Source: Halanaerobium kushneri (GTDB lineage Bacteria > Bacillota > Halanaerobiia > Halanaerobiales > Halanaerobiaceae). From it: DNA of 64,000 nucleotides. How positions within the stretch are numbered: the stretch's first letter is position 1; each line of letters opens with the position of its first letter. The DNA is taken from NCBI RefSeq assembly GCF_900156285.1, contig NZ_FTNC01000003.1:124001-188000 (forward strand). Reading direction: 5' to 3'. The translations under genes were made by a program, and so were the position numbers. The notes under the pieces are model-generated. The model had not been told where the DNA came from, ran no database searches, and saw nothing but the letters and a program-made list of their open reading frames with translations. Shown here piece by piece: positions 38,548-48,240 of the stretch.

Positions 38548-40044
38548 GTGAGTGTAGTCCAAAAAGAACAGGAAGTTGTTGAGAGTTTAGTTGATTTGTT
38601 GTCAGAAGAGCAGGTGAATACCAATGATGAGGATTTATATGAAGCATCAGTAGACAGATACAAAAAATATGCTTTTGCTCGTAATGTCCTCGATGTTCCA
38701 CAGCCAGTAGCAATTGTTTATCCAGATTCATCAGAGGAAGTAAGCAGTCTTTTACAATTCTGTAATGAGAATGAAATCAATGTTATTCCAAGAAGTGGTG
38801 ATACTTCAACAGAAGGGGGGTTAGAAAACTGGAAAGATTTAACTGTAATAATTGATGCAGAAAATCTTAATAAGATTGTTGATATCGACACTTATAATAT
38901 GCAGGCAACTGTACAGGCAGGTGTGCCGCTGGAAGAATTGGAAGATGAGCTAAGAGAAAAAGGTTTTACTACAGGTCATTCCCCACAGTCAAAACCAGTA
39001 GCTAAAATGGGAGGACTTGTTGCAACCAGAAGTATTGGTCAGCTTTCAACTTTATATGGTGGAATTGAAGATATGGTTATCGGTTTAGAATGTGTATTCC
39101 CTGATGGTCACGTTTCTAAAATTAAAAACGTACCAAGAAGAGCCGGTGGACCTGATATTAGACATATCGCAATTGGTAATGAAGGAACACTTTGTTACAT
39201 AACTGAGGTTACAGTAAAAATATTTAAACACTATCCTGAAAACAATAAATTTTACGGTTATTTAACTGAAGATATTGAAACCGGAATCAAAGTTTTAAGA
39301 GAAGTAATGGTTAATGGTTATCGTCCTTCAGTTGCCAGAGCTTATTCAGAAGAAGATGCAAAACAGCATTTCTATCACTTCAGCAAGGATAAATGTGTTC
39401 TGATATTGATGGCAGAAGGACCAAAAAATATTGTTGAGGCTACCGGAGAAGCAGTAGAAGAAGCGGTAGAGAAATTTGACGAGGGTATAATCGAAGAGGT
39501 TGATAGTGAATTAATTGAAGACTGGTTTAATAATTTAAACTGGTCACAGCAGGATATAGAAGATGAGTATGAAGGTATGATTGAAAATGATTCACATGCT
39601 GGATTTACTACAGAAATTTCTGCTGACTGGGGAACAATACCAGTAATCTATAACAATGTTATGGAAAGAGTTAAAGAAGAGTTCCCACGTGCTCATGAAC
39701 TGACTCTACTGGGTGGACATTCTTCACACAGTTATATAAATGGAACAAACTTATACTTTGTTTACAATTATGAGATCAACTGTGCTCCAGAAGATGAATT
39801 AAGAGTTTACCATCACCCAATTCACAAAATAATTGTTGAAGAAACATTAAAACATGGTGGCTCAATGTGTCATCACCATGGAATAGGGAAATATCGTAGT
39901 GAATGGACAAAAGAAGAACATGGCTCTGCTTATTACATGTTAGAGAAGCTAAAAGAAGTATTTGATCCTAAGGGTATTATGAATTATGGCTCAATATTCC
40001 CTAAAGAAGATGGAATAAAAAAATATATAAATAAAGAAGAGTAA
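38548..40044 (+). CDS. FAD-linked oxidase, AGPS/YgcU-like
   Basis: A 498-residue flavoprotein of the vanillyl-alcohol oxidase type. Residues about 50-230 hold the FAD-binding PCMH domain (QPVAIVYPDSSEEVSSLLQF, VIPRSGDTSTEGG, GHSPQSKPVAKMGGLVATRS). The C-terminal cap domain ends with His442-His443-His444 in CHHHGIGKYR, the signature of alkyl-DHAP synthase-like proteins and of E. coli YgcU. ETF-like subunits downstream probably accept its electrons. The GTG start follows GAGGTGG. The substrate is likely a hydroxy acid or polyol derivative, which cannot be fixed from sequence. It is the first gene of the cluster, under a consensus promoter. Confidence 0.85.
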   Translation: MSVVQKEQEVVESLVDLLSEEQVNTNDEDLYEASVDRYKKYAFARNVLDVPQPVAIVYPDSSEEVSSLLQFCNENEINVIPRSGDTSTEGGLENWKDLTVIIDAENLNKIVDIDTYNMQATVQAGVPLEELEDELREKGFTTGHSPQSKPVAKMGGLVATRSIGQLSTLYGGIEDMVIGLECVFPDGHVSKIKNVPRRAGGPDIRHIAIGNEGTLCYITEVTVKIFKHYPENNKFYGYLTEDIETGIKVLREVMVNGYRPSVARAYSEEDAKQHFYHFSKDKCVLILMAEGPKNIVEATGEAVEEAVEKFDEGIIEEVDSELIEDWFNNLNWSQQDIEDEYEGMIENDSHAGFTTEISADWGTIPVIYNNVMERVKEEFPRAHELTLLGGHSSHSYINGTNLYFVYNYEINCAPEDELRVYHHPIHKIIVEETLKHGGSMCHHHGIGKYRSEWTKEEHGSAYYMLEKLKEVFDPKGIMNYGSIFPKEDGIKKYINKEE

Positions 40045-40065
40045 AAAGCTAAAGGAATAAAAAAA

Positions 40066-40134
40066 GAGGCCTCCTTCTTTGAATTTAGCATTTACTACAG
40101 CAATAGTTTAAGCATTCAAAGAAGGAATCCTCCT
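40066..40134. other. Long hairpin between oxidase and MFS genes
   Basis: GAGGCCTCCTTCTTTGAAT pairs with ATTCAAAGAAGGAATCCTC across a 29-base loop. On the plus strand no T run follows, but on the minus strand the stem is followed by TCTTTTTTT. So it would terminate minus-strand transcription, yet no minus-strand gene is visible nearby. Confidence 0.55.
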
Positions 40135-40299
40135 AAATTATTCTATCAGAAAAATAAATAGATTTAAATAGTTTTCCAGTCTTAAGTTTTTAATTTATAA
40201 AATTTTCTTTTAAAAATTTTGAATCTTATAAATTAAAAATCAAATCAAAATAATTCTGGAAATCAAATAATAATCTTTTTTCTAAATAAGGAGGAAATT

Positions 40300-41598
40300 A
40301 TGTTTGATAATATAAAAAAAGAAGATTTAAATAGATATTTTCAGTTTACTTTAGTTGTTATAGCAGCAGGAGTTATTTATCCTCTGGTATATTTAAGAAC
40401 TCAGTTCCAGGAGACAATTCTTACAGTATTTAATATGACAAATGGACAGTTAAATAATATTTATTCACTTTTAGGTCTGGTTTTTATCTTTGGATATTTA
40501 CCAAGTGGATTATTAAGTGATAAATTTTCAGCGAAAAAGCTTCTTGCTTTATCACTACTTGGTACATCATTAGGAGGATTCTGGTTTGCTCAGGTTCCTG
40601 ATCATCCTCAGGTCCAAATAATCTTTGCTATCTGGGGCTTTTTTACAGTATTTACTTTCTGGAGTGCCCATATGAAGCTTGTGAAAATGCTTTCCACAGA
40701 TAAAGATGAAGGTAAATTTTTTGGTATACTTGATGGTGGTAGAGGGGTTGTAGAAGCTGCCTTAGGAAGTCTGGCAGTATTTATTTTTGCCCAGGTGCTT
40801 GGTGAAGCCACCAATGTAGCTGCAAAAGCAGATGCTTTAATATCTGTTATTTATATGTATTCATTTGTTTTACTTATTTCATCTATTTTAGTATTTTTCT
40901 TTGTTAAAGAACAAAGAAGTTCAGAAGCTAATGAGGATGAAGGATATGAAGCACCTAAATTAAAACTATCTGACCTTAAGGAACTGCTGAAAAATAAATA
41001 TATCTACCTTCAGGGTGGAATTGTATTTATGGGTTATTCCGTATTCTGGACTTCATATTATGTTGGTGGATTTTTGCAAACAAATGTTGGAGCTACAGCT
41101 GTAACAGTAGGTACTGTTATGGGTATAGTACTCTGGATGAGACCTGTTGGTGGATTTTTAGGAGGCTATTTAGCAGATAAGATTGGAAAAGAAAAGACTA
41201 TTGGTGGAGCACTTACAGGGGGAGCAATCTGCTTAATTCTGCTAGCAACTCTACCGGTTTCCTTAAATAATTATGTATTCTATGGTTTAGCTATAATCTT
41301 TGGTGTATTCTACTATGCAATCCGTGGAACATACTGGTCTTTACTTGGAAAAGCAAAAATAGATCCAGTGATTATGGGTTCAGCAATTGGTTTAATATCC
41401 TTAATCGGTTATTTCCCGGATATTATTTTACCACAGATGAACTCCTTCCTCTTTAACACTTTTGGCAGTAATGGTGGGTATAATGCCTACTTTATTGTAA
41501 GTGCTGGTTTAGGAGTTCTTGGTGTAGTAATTGCTACTATCTATTATAGAGTTAATAAGAACGAAATAATGGAAAATTCTGAGGAAGAGGTTGCCTAA
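40300..41598 (+). CDS. Major facilitator superfamily transporter (YqcE/YihN-like)
   Basis: A 432-residue carrier with 12 hydrophobic segments and a central charged loop (about residues 205-230, KEQRSSEANEDEGYE). The MFS signature appears as GLLSDKFSAKKLL after helix 2 and GGYLADKIGKEKTI in the second half. Overall character is that of the YihN/YqcE branch. AAGGAGG precedes ATG 40300. Its place between the YgcU-like oxidase and ETF genes suggests it imports the pathway substrate. Confidence 0.85.
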   Translation: MFDNIKKEDLNRYFQFTLVVIAAGVIYPLVYLRTQFQETILTVFNMTNGQLNNIYSLLGLVFIFGYLPSGLLSDKFSAKKLLALSLLGTSLGGFWFAQVPDHPQVQIIFAIWGFFTVFTFWSAHMKLVKMLSTDKDEGKFFGILDGGRGVVEAALGSLAVFIFAQVLGEATNVAAKADALISVIYMYSFVLLISSILVFFFVKEQRSSEANEDEGYEAPKLKLSDLKELLKNKYIYLQGGIVFMGYSVFWTSYYVGGFLQTNVGATAVTVGTVMGIVLWMRPVGGFLGGYLADKIGKEKTIGGALTGGAICLILLATLPVSLNNYVFYGLAIIFGVFYYAIRGTYWSLLGKAKIDPVIMGSAIGLISLIGYFPDIILPQMNSFLFNTFGSNGGYNAYFIVSAGLGVLGVVIATIYYRVNKNEIMENSEEEVA

Positions 41599-41605
41599 TT
41601 AAACT

Positions 41606-42400
41606 ATGAAAATAATATGCCTTGTTAAATATGTTCCCAATGTAGAAGATATAAAATATGATTATGAAGAAAATGTTCTAATCAGAGATAATGTTAAATT
41701 AATTCTTAATCCGGATGATGCTGCTGCAGTTGCTTTTGCCTTAAAGCTTAAAGATAGTAGGCCCGATCTTGAATTAGAAGTTTTAACGATGGGGCCGAAA
41801 TCTGTTAGGCCTTTTGTAGAAGATCTCTTAAGAAGAGATGTCGATCAGGCGACTATTATCTCAGATACTGCTTTTGCCGGCAGTGATACCTATGCCACTG
41901 CAAAAATACTGGCAGCCTATTTAAAGGATAAGGAATATGACTGTATCTTAACAGGAAGTAAAAGCCTTGATGGAGATACTTCCCATATTCCTGCCCAGGT
42001 TGGGGAAATACTCAATTTAAATCAGATGTCTAATCTGATGAGTATTGAGCAAGATTCATTTACTAAAGACAGAGCAGTTTTTGAGGTTGAAAGTGGAGAT
42101 AAAAGATTAAAATATGAGATTTTATTTCCGGCAGTTTTAAGCCTCAGAAAAGAGAGCGGTTATGAGCTTCCCTATATAAAGTATGAGAATATGTCACTGG
42201 ATGTTAGTGATAAGCTGGACATTATTTCAAATAAAGAACTTGGGCTTGCTGAAGATAGTATAGGACTTAAGGGCTCTCTAACGAGAGTTGCCAATACTTA
42301 TAATAAAAACTTTAAAGAAAAAGATAAAACAGTAGTCAAAAATGATGATCAGGGCATAGATTTCGTATATTCATTTTTAGAAAGGAAAGGCTTTGTTTAA
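41606..42400 (+). CDS. Electron transfer flavoprotein beta-like subunit (YgcR-like)
   Basis: A 264-residue ETF beta/FixA-type protein: KIICLVKYVPNVEDIKYD at the N-terminus, LNPDDAAAVAFALKLKD, LTMGPKSVRPFVEDLLRRDVDQA, then DCILTGSKSLDGDTSHIPAQVGEIL. It binds AMP or FAD together with the alpha subunit and shuttles electrons from a dehydrogenase. The start lacks a strong ribosome binding site and lies 7 bases after the MFS gene, suggesting coupling. It pairs with the next gene. Confidence 0.88.
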   Translation: MKIICLVKYVPNVEDIKYDYEENVLIRDNVKLILNPDDAAAVAFALKLKDSRPDLELEVLTMGPKSVRPFVEDLLRRDVDQATIISDTAFAGSDTYATAKILAAYLKDKEYDCILTGSKSLDGDTSHIPAQVGEILNLNQMSNLMSIEQDSFTKDRAVFEVESGDKRLKYEILFPAVLSLRKESGYELPYIKYENMSLDVSDKLDIISNKELGLAEDSIGLKGSLTRVANTYNKNFKEKDKTVVKNDDQGIDFVYSFLERKGFV

Positions 42401-42401
42401 T

Positions 42402-43358
42402 ATGGAAAAAACTTTAATTTATCTAGATCCTGAAAATATTAAAAATTCAATAGAGCTTTTAGAGGTTGCAGAGCAAATCCATGCTGAAAGTGATTTTGAG
42501 AGTTATGGAGTTATAATTAATGATTCAGCTGCCAGGCAGGAGCTAAATCATTTTGATTATATAATTAAGGTTCAGAATGAGGAACTTAAAAATTATGATC
42601 CTCTTGCTGTCACTGATATTATGGAAGAGATAGAAAATAAATATAACTTTGACAGCATTATTATCCCGGCAACCCACTTTGGTAGAATGCTGGCACCTCG
42701 TCTGGCAATGAGGCTTCATGTGGGATTAGTTGCAGATGTAACTGAAATTAAAAAAGATGGAGATGAATTAGAGCTAGTTAGACCTGCCTTCAGCGGGAGA
42801 ATAATGGCCGGGATTGTAACTGAGGCCAGAAAACCAATTATGTTAAGTGTAAGGCAAAATGTTTTTTCCTATGATTCTCCGCTTGAAAAAAATGTTAAGA
42901 TAATTGATTTTAAACCAGTAGATTATCAAAAGGGAAATATTAAATTATTAGAGAGCAGAAAAAATGAAATATCTTATGATATTAGAGAGAGTGAGATTCT
43001 TGTTTCAGGTGGAGGAGGAACTCTCAAAAATTTTGAAGAGATAAAACTGCTGGCTGATAATTTAAATGCTGAAGTTTCTGCCAGTCGAAAGATTATAGAT
43101 AATGGTAAAGCATCCCGCAATATTCAGGTAGGTCAGTCAGGTAAAACAGTAAGCCCTGATTTATATATAGCTCTGGGAATCAGTGGAGCTATAGAACATG
43201 TTGCAGGGTTAAAAAATATAGAGAATATTATTTCTGTAAATGTTAATAAAAATGCACCGATCTGCAGCCTTTCAGATATTGTTGTTGAAGGTGATGCGAT
43301 GGAGTTTGTTAAAAAATTATCAGCAAAGATTAAAAAAAATAAAAAGCAAAAAAATTAG
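42402..43358 (+). CDS. Electron transfer flavoprotein alpha-like subunit (YgcQ-like)
   Basis: A 318-residue ETF alpha/FixB-type protein. The N-terminal domain includes IIPATHFGRMLAPRLAMRL. The C-terminal FAD domain shows VSGGGGTLKNFEEI, SASRKIIDNG, QVGQSGKTVSPDLYIALGIS and GAIEHVAGLKN, all standard FAD contacts. ATG 42402 is chosen because AAAGGAAAGG then has usable spacing, while the TTG at 42393 is too close. Only one base separates it from the beta subunit stop. Confidence 0.9.
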   Translation: MEKTLIYLDPENIKNSIELLEVAEQIHAESDFESYGVIINDSAARQELNHFDYIIKVQNEELKNYDPLAVTDIMEEIENKYNFDSIIIPATHFGRMLAPRLAMRLHVGLVADVTEIKKDGDELELVRPAFSGRIMAGIVTEARKPIMLSVRQNVFSYDSPLEKNVKIIDFKPVDYQKGNIKLLESRKNEISYDIRESEILVSGGGGTLKNFEEIKLLADNLNAEVSASRKIIDNGKASRNIQVGQSGKTVSPDLYIALGISGAIEHVAGLKNIENIISVNVNKNAPICSLSDIVVEGDAMEFVKKLSAKIKKNKKQKN

Positions 43359-43369
43359 GAGGAATAATA

Positions 43370-44149
43370 ATGGATGTTATGGACTTTAATATGGATATGT
43401 TTAATTTAGAAGGTAAGAATGCTTTAGTTACAGGTGGAAACACCGGACTTGGTCAGGCTTTTGCTACTGCTCTTGCTAAAGGTGGAGCAAATGTAATGGC
43501 AGTTAGTCTGCAGGGTGATGGTGGAGAGACAAAAGAAATGATCGAATCCTGTGGCAGTGAGTATAAGTTTATGAAAGCAGATATTACAGAAGATGGTAAG
43601 TGTAAAAAAGCTGTTGATGCTGTTGTAGATGAGTGGGGAAGCATTGATATTGTAGTAAACTGTGCTGGCATTTCCATTAATGTTAGAGATGTAACCAAAT
43701 ATACCAGAAAAGAATGGGATAAGATGGTTTCTGTAAATCTAACAGCCGCTTTTGAAATGATCCATGAAGCTTCTAAATATATGATTGAGCAGGAAAGTGG
43801 AAAAATTATTAATATCGGTTCACTATTCTCATTCCTGGGTGGACAGTGGTCACCAGCATATGCTTCTACAAAACATGGTATTGTTGGTCTGACAAAGGCT
43901 ATGTGTGATGAATTAGCTCAGTTTAATGTTCAGGTTAATACAATTGCTCCTGGTTATTTTAAGACTAAATTGACAGAAGAAACCAGAAATGATGAAGAGA
44001 AGAATGAAACTATTTTATCTCATATCCCTGCAAATAGATGGGGAGATAAAGCTGATTTAATGGGAGCCTGCGTATTCTTAGCCAGTTCTGCTTCAGATTA
44101 TGTAAATGGAACTGTACTTACTGTTGATGGAGGTTATTTAGTACGATAA
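43370..44149 (+). CDS. Short-chain dehydrogenase/reductase (YgcW-like)
   Basis: A 259-residue classical SDR. The cofactor motif TGGNTGLG is at residues 21-28, NCAGISIN follows near residue 100, the catalytic Ser lies in INIGSLFSF, and Tyr164/Lys168 in YASTKHG. The C-terminal LTVDGGYLV is typical of the sugar-dehydrogenase (KduD/gluconate-5-dehydrogenase-like) branch. AGGAGG precedes ATG 43370. In the cluster it would oxidise or reduce the carbonyl of the pathway intermediate. Confidence 0.9.
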   Translation: MDVMDFNMDMFNLEGKNALVTGGNTGLGQAFATALAKGGANVMAVSLQGDGGETKEMIESCGSEYKFMKADITEDGKCKKAVDAVVDEWGSIDIVVNCAGISINVRDVTKYTRKEWDKMVSVNLTAAFEMIHEASKYMIEQESGKIINIGSLFSFLGGQWSPAYASTKHGIVGLTKAMCDELAQFNVQVNTIAPGYFKTKLTEETRNDEEKNETILSHIPANRWGDKADLMGACVFLASSASDYVNGTVLTVDGGYLVR

Positions 44150-44176
44150 AATATCATTGAAAAGGGGAATTTTAAA

Positions 44177-45604
44177 ATGTCAAAATATATATTGGGGATA
44201 GATCAAGGAACTCAAAGCACCAAAGTAACTATTTTTGATACTTTAGGTCATAAAATTGTGTCCCATACTGAACAGTTAAGAGAAATTCAACTGGGTGATA
44301 ATGGTGAAGCCCTTCATCCAGATGATGACTTATGGACCAGTCTTAAAGAGACCTGTAATAAAGTATTTGAAAAATTTGAAGGAAATAAAGATGATATAAT
44401 AGGAGTTGGCTTATTATCCATTAGATGCTGCCGGGCTCTACTTAAAGAGAACGGAGAGCTTGCATCACCGGTTCAAAGCTGGATGGATATCAGACTTTCC
44501 AGACCATATGAGCCAGAAGATGATGAGGTAAGATACTGTACAACAACAACTGGCTATTTAACTCACAGATTAACTGGTGAAACTAAGGATACAAGGTCAA
44601 ATTATGTGGGGCCCTGGCCTATTGATCCTGAAAATTTAGAATGGTTTGAAGATGAAGAAAAATACACAACCCCAAGAGATATGTTATTTGAATTGGTAGA
44701 TCCAGCAACTGTCTTAGGAGAAGTTACTGCTGAAGCAAGTAAGTTGACCGGGATTCCTGCTGGGATACCAGTTGTTTCTACTTCAAATGACAAAGCTGTT
44801 GAAGGATTGGGAGCAGGAATAACAGATGATGGAACTGTTCTTGTATCCTTAGGTACATATATAACATCAATGATGATGGGAGATGAGTACGACTCTGAAC
44901 CAGAAAACTACTTTACAAATCCAGGTGCTACTCCAGGAGAGTTTCTCTATGAAAGTAGTGGAATTAGAAGAGGTATGTCAACTGTAACCTGGATCAAAGA
45001 TTTATTAGGCAGTGATGTGATAGAAGAGGCAGAAAAGAGAGATATTTCACCGGAAAATTATTTAAATATGCTTGCTGAAGATATTCCTGCTGGAAGTAAT
45101 GGCTTATATACAGTACTCCACTGGCTGCCTAGACCAAATAAACAGCATGAGCGTGGAATTATGATCGGATTTAATGGAACCCACAAAGGACCTCATATGT
45201 TCCGCTCAATACTTGAGGGTATAGCCTTAACAATGTATAATAATTCTCAGGCAATGTGTGATGAGCTGGATATTGATTTAAATGAAATTGTAGTAAGTGG
45301 TGGTGGCTCAAAAGGAGATTTATTTATGCAGATCTTCTCTGATATCTATGGGGTACCTGCCCACAGAAATGAAGTGAATGGAGCTGCTGGACTTGGTTCT
45401 GCTATCTGTGCTGCCTTAGCTCTTGATGTTTATGACAGCAGAGAAGAAGCTATAGAAAAGATGGTAAGACATGAGGATACATTTACTCCAGATCTGGAAA
45501 CTCATGAATTTTATCAGGAAATAAACGAAAAAGTATACAAGCATATTCCACAGCATAATGAACAACTATTAAAAAAATCACATAATATATTAAATGAAGA
45601 GTAA
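44177..45604 (+). CDS. FGGY-family carbohydrate kinase (YgcE-like)
   Basis: A 475-residue sugar kinase of the xylulokinase/glycerol kinase superfamily. ILGIDQGTQSTKVTIFD is the N-terminal phosphate-binding loop. SWMDIR, YLTHRLTG, the conserved SNDKAVEGLGAG region and the C-terminal VVSGGGSKGDLFMQIFSDI plus NGAAGLGSAI complete the ATPase fold. AAAGGGG precedes ATG 44177. A terminator follows, closing the first transcription unit. It phosphorylates the sugar or polyol made by the preceding enzymes; the product may be the RpiR-type regulator ligand. Confidence 0.9.
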   Translation: MSKYILGIDQGTQSTKVTIFDTLGHKIVSHTEQLREIQLGDNGEALHPDDDLWTSLKETCNKVFEKFEGNKDDIIGVGLLSIRCCRALLKENGELASPVQSWMDIRLSRPYEPEDDEVRYCTTTTGYLTHRLTGETKDTRSNYVGPWPIDPENLEWFEDEEKYTTPRDMLFELVDPATVLGEVTAEASKLTGIPAGIPVVSTSNDKAVEGLGAGITDDGTVLVSLGTYITSMMMGDEYDSEPENYFTNPGATPGEFLYESSGIRRGMSTVTWIKDLLGSDVIEEAEKRDISPENYLNMLAEDIPAGSNGLYTVLHWLPRPNKQHERGIMIGFNGTHKGPHMFRSILEGIALTMYNNSQAMCDELDIDLNEIVVSGGGSKGDLFMQIFSDIYGVPAHRNEVNGAAGLGSAICAALALDVYDSREEAIEKMVRHEDTFTPDLETHEFYQEINEKVYKHIPQHNEQLLKKSHNILNEE

Positions 45605-45630
45605 GAATATAAATAGTTTTAAGAAATAGA

Positions 45631-45680
45631 TATAAACTGGCAGAAAAAGTTTTTCTGCCAGTTTATATGATGTTTTTTTG
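45631..45680 (+). terminator. Rho-independent terminator
   Basis: TATAAACTGGCAGAAAAA pairs with TTTTTCTGCCAGTTTATA almost without a loop, followed by TGATGTTTTTTT. It ends the ygc-like unit, though read-through to the BCCT gene is possible. Confidence 0.85.
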
Positions 45681-45742
45681 CTTAAATTATTTAAAATTTT
45701 TATTTGCTGCTATATTCTTTACATATTTTAAGGGGGGTTATT

Positions 45743-47341
45743 TTGGAAAATACTAAATTTAAAAATGAGGAAGAAAAATTTGAAGAAAACTCAGAAGAGG
45801 AAAAGACAGTTCAAAAAATACGGCCATATGTTTTTTATCCCACATTTATTCTGCTGATATCAACAATTATTTTAAACTTTACAAATGAAAAACTATTCTT
45901 AAAAGTTACATCTGTTGCTAAAAATTTTATGGTAGTTGATATGGGCTGGCTCTTTAGTATTACAGGTGGTTTAAGTGTTGTTATAATTGTTTTTGTTTAT
46001 TTTTCACCTCTCGGGGAAGTAAGACTGGGTGGAGAAGATGCTGAACCAATACTTAATCGGCCATCCTGGTTTGCAATAACACTCTGTACAACTATAGCTG
46101 CTGGAATTTTATTCTGGGGTACAGCAGAGCCGATGTGGCATTTTGCCTATCCACCTGAATCTTTAGGAATTGAACCAAGGTCTGTAGATGCAGCAAAATT
46201 TGCGATGGAAACAATGTATCTTCACTGGACATTTATACCCTATGCTATTTATACAGTTCCTACTATAGTTTTTGGCTTTGCCTATTATAATATGAAGCGT
46301 TCATTTAGTGTGGGTTCTCAAATTGCTCCTTTAGTTAAGCAGAAAAAACAGAAAAAGTTCAATAACATAATTGATGCAGTTGTTTTATTTACAGTTGCAA
46401 CAGGTATTTCTTCATCTTTTGGAACAGCTGTTATGAATATGGGTGGAGGAATGAATGCTTTATTTAACATCAATAACAGTAAATCACTCTGGGTAGTGAT
46501 CACAGTAGCCGGAACAATAGCCTTTATTATTTCTTCAGGAACTGGTTTGATGAAGGGTATCAGAGTTCTTTCAAATGTTAATATGTATATTTATTATATA
46601 ATAATTGCTGTATTACTAATATTGGGTCCATCTGTTTATTTTTTGAGAGTTGGAACAGAAACTTTCGGTATATTCTTAGACAATATTTTTAGTAGAGCAC
46701 TTTTTACAGGAGGAGCAGCTGGTGATCAGTGGGCCTCAGACTGGACGATGTTTTACTGGTCTAACTGGATGGCCTGGGCACCGGTTTCTGCAGTTTTTCT
46801 AGCCAGAGTTGCTTACGGATATAAAATTAAAGAAGTTGTATTAATGAATTTTGTTTTCCCAAGTATATTCAGTACTGTCTGGATGACAATACTTTCTGGA
46901 ACTACAATTAATTATCAGATGACAGGTAAGGTAGATGTATTAGGAATAATGAGTGAACAGGGTTCAGGTGCGGCAGCTTATGCCGTTTTAGGAGAGTTAC
47001 CCCTCTCTGGAGTTATAATAGCTATTTATCTCCTGGCTGTTATGATTTCATTTATTACAGCAACTGACTCTACTACAAATGCGATGTCAAGTATCAGTAC
47101 TTCTGGAATTAAGATAGGAGATGAAGAAGCACCACTACCGATTAAATTAATCTGGGGAATTATCATTGGTGGTATTGCACTTGTATTTATAACAACCCTA
47201 GGTTTAGATGGAATAAAAATGATGTCCTATCTGGGAGGATTTCCTGCCCTTTTCTTAGGTTTATTTAGTCTGGCATCACTTGTATTGATGATGAGAAGGC
47301 CCGAAAAATTTGATATCAAAATTAATAAAAAGGATGATTAG
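45743..47341 (+). CDS. BCCT-family transporter
   Basis: A 532-residue carrier with 12 hydrophobic segments and an acidic N-terminal tail (KNEEEKFEENSEEEKT). BCCT members import betaine, choline, carnitine and related solutes. Family features include GWLFSITGG, ILFWGTAEPMWHFAYPP and ATGISSSFGTAV. The signature region reads DWTMFYWSNWMAWAP, where one Trp of the usual WAWW box is Asn, so substrate preference may differ. TTG 45743 is chosen after AAGGGGGG. SurE starts just after its stop. Placement in a catabolic cluster suggests nutrient uptake rather than only osmoprotection. Confidence 0.88.
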   Translation: MENTKFKNEEEKFEENSEEEKTVQKIRPYVFYPTFILLISTIILNFTNEKLFLKVTSVAKNFMVVDMGWLFSITGGLSVVIIVFVYFSPLGEVRLGGEDAEPILNRPSWFAITLCTTIAAGILFWGTAEPMWHFAYPPESLGIEPRSVDAAKFAMETMYLHWTFIPYAIYTVPTIVFGFAYYNMKRSFSVGSQIAPLVKQKKQKKFNNIIDAVVLFTVATGISSSFGTAVMNMGGGMNALFNINNSKSLWVVITVAGTIAFIISSGTGLMKGIRVLSNVNMYIYYIIIAVLLILGPSVYFLRVGTETFGIFLDNIFSRALFTGGAAGDQWASDWTMFYWSNWMAWAPVSAVFLARVAYGYKIKEVVLMNFVFPSIFSTVWMTILSGTTINYQMTGKVDVLGIMSEQGSGAAAYAVLGELPLSGVIIAIYLLAVMISFITATDSTTNAMSSISTSGIKIGDEEAPLPIKLIWGIIIGGIALVFITTLGLDGIKMMSYLGGFPALFLGLFSLASLVLMMRRPEKFDIKINKKDD

Positions 47342-47344
47342 TTA

Positions 47345-48157
47345 TTGTTAAAAAATAATCATAAATATAAACCCTTAATTCTAATAACAAATGATGATGG
47401 AATAAATTCTCCCGGCCTTAACGCCCTTGCAGAAGCAGTATCCCCATTCGCCAGGCTCTTGATTGCTGCCCCTAAAAAGCAGCAGACAGGAATGGGGAGA
47501 GCTTTTCTTAAAGGAGATAAGGTTGGAATGATCGAATCAAAAAATATCAATATTAACGGCAGAACAGTTAAAGCTTATGCGGTTAATGCATCACCTGCAC
47601 AATCTGTGGCCCATGCAGTTTTAGAAATTGCAGCTGAAAAACCAGATTACTGTATAAGTGGAGTTAATTATGGGGAAAATTTGGGTCTTTCCTATACCTG
47701 CAGTGGGACTCTTGGAGCCGCTTTTGAAGCTGATAGTCTTGGGATACCTTCAATAGCATTTTCAAGAGCTTTTCCCTTCAATAAACAGAAATCAAGTGAT
47801 TTTAGTGATTTAGACTGGAAAGTAGAAAAATATCACATCTCTAAGATTGTAAAAAATATAATTGAGTCAGGTTTTCCTGGAAAGACAAGAATTTTAAATG
47901 TTAATTTTCCAAAAAATCTAAAAAGAGAAACTGAGCTAAGGATCACCAGACAGGCATATATGAATTATGCTCGTTATATTAAACCAGCAGATCGAAATTT
48001 TTCTGATGCCCAGAGTTTAAAGTGGGAGCTGAATCCCAGTATAAAAAATGCAGAAAAAGATACTGATATCTATGCAGTTCATTTTGATAATGTTATATCA
48101 TTAACTCCACTGAGCTCAAGGATGTCTGTAGAGGTTGATAACTATTATGGGCGCTAA
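47345..48157 (+). CDS. surE: SurE-like 5'/3'-nucleotidase
   Basis: A 270-residue member of the SurE phosphatase family. The divalent-metal motif is ILITNDDG (Asp17, Asp18), followed by SPGLNAL, SGVNYGENLG and the YTCSGTLGAAFEAD region (normally YSGTVGAA). SurE proteins remove phosphate from nucleoside monophosphates and short polyphosphates. It starts with TTG 3 bases after the BCCT gene and is thus co-translated with it, an unusual partner. It may act on a phosphorylated pathway intermediate. Confidence 0.85.
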   Translation: MLKNNHKYKPLILITNDDGINSPGLNALAEAVSPFARLLIAAPKKQQTGMGRAFLKGDKVGMIESKNININGRTVKAYAVNASPAQSVAHAVLEIAAEKPDYCISGVNYGENLGLSYTCSGTLGAAFEADSLGIPSIAFSRAFPFNKQKSSDFSDLDWKVEKYHISKIVKNIIESGFPGKTRILNVNFPKNLKRETELRITRQAYMNYARYIKPADRNFSDAQSLKWELNPSIKNAEKDTDIYAVHFDNVISLTPLSSRMSVEVDNYYGR

Positions 48158-48240
48158 ATTATTTAGAGCATGCTTTCAACTTTAAATTATAAAATAATTT
48201 TAGTGGCTTTTAAGCTACTCTAAAAAGTTAGGTGAAACAG

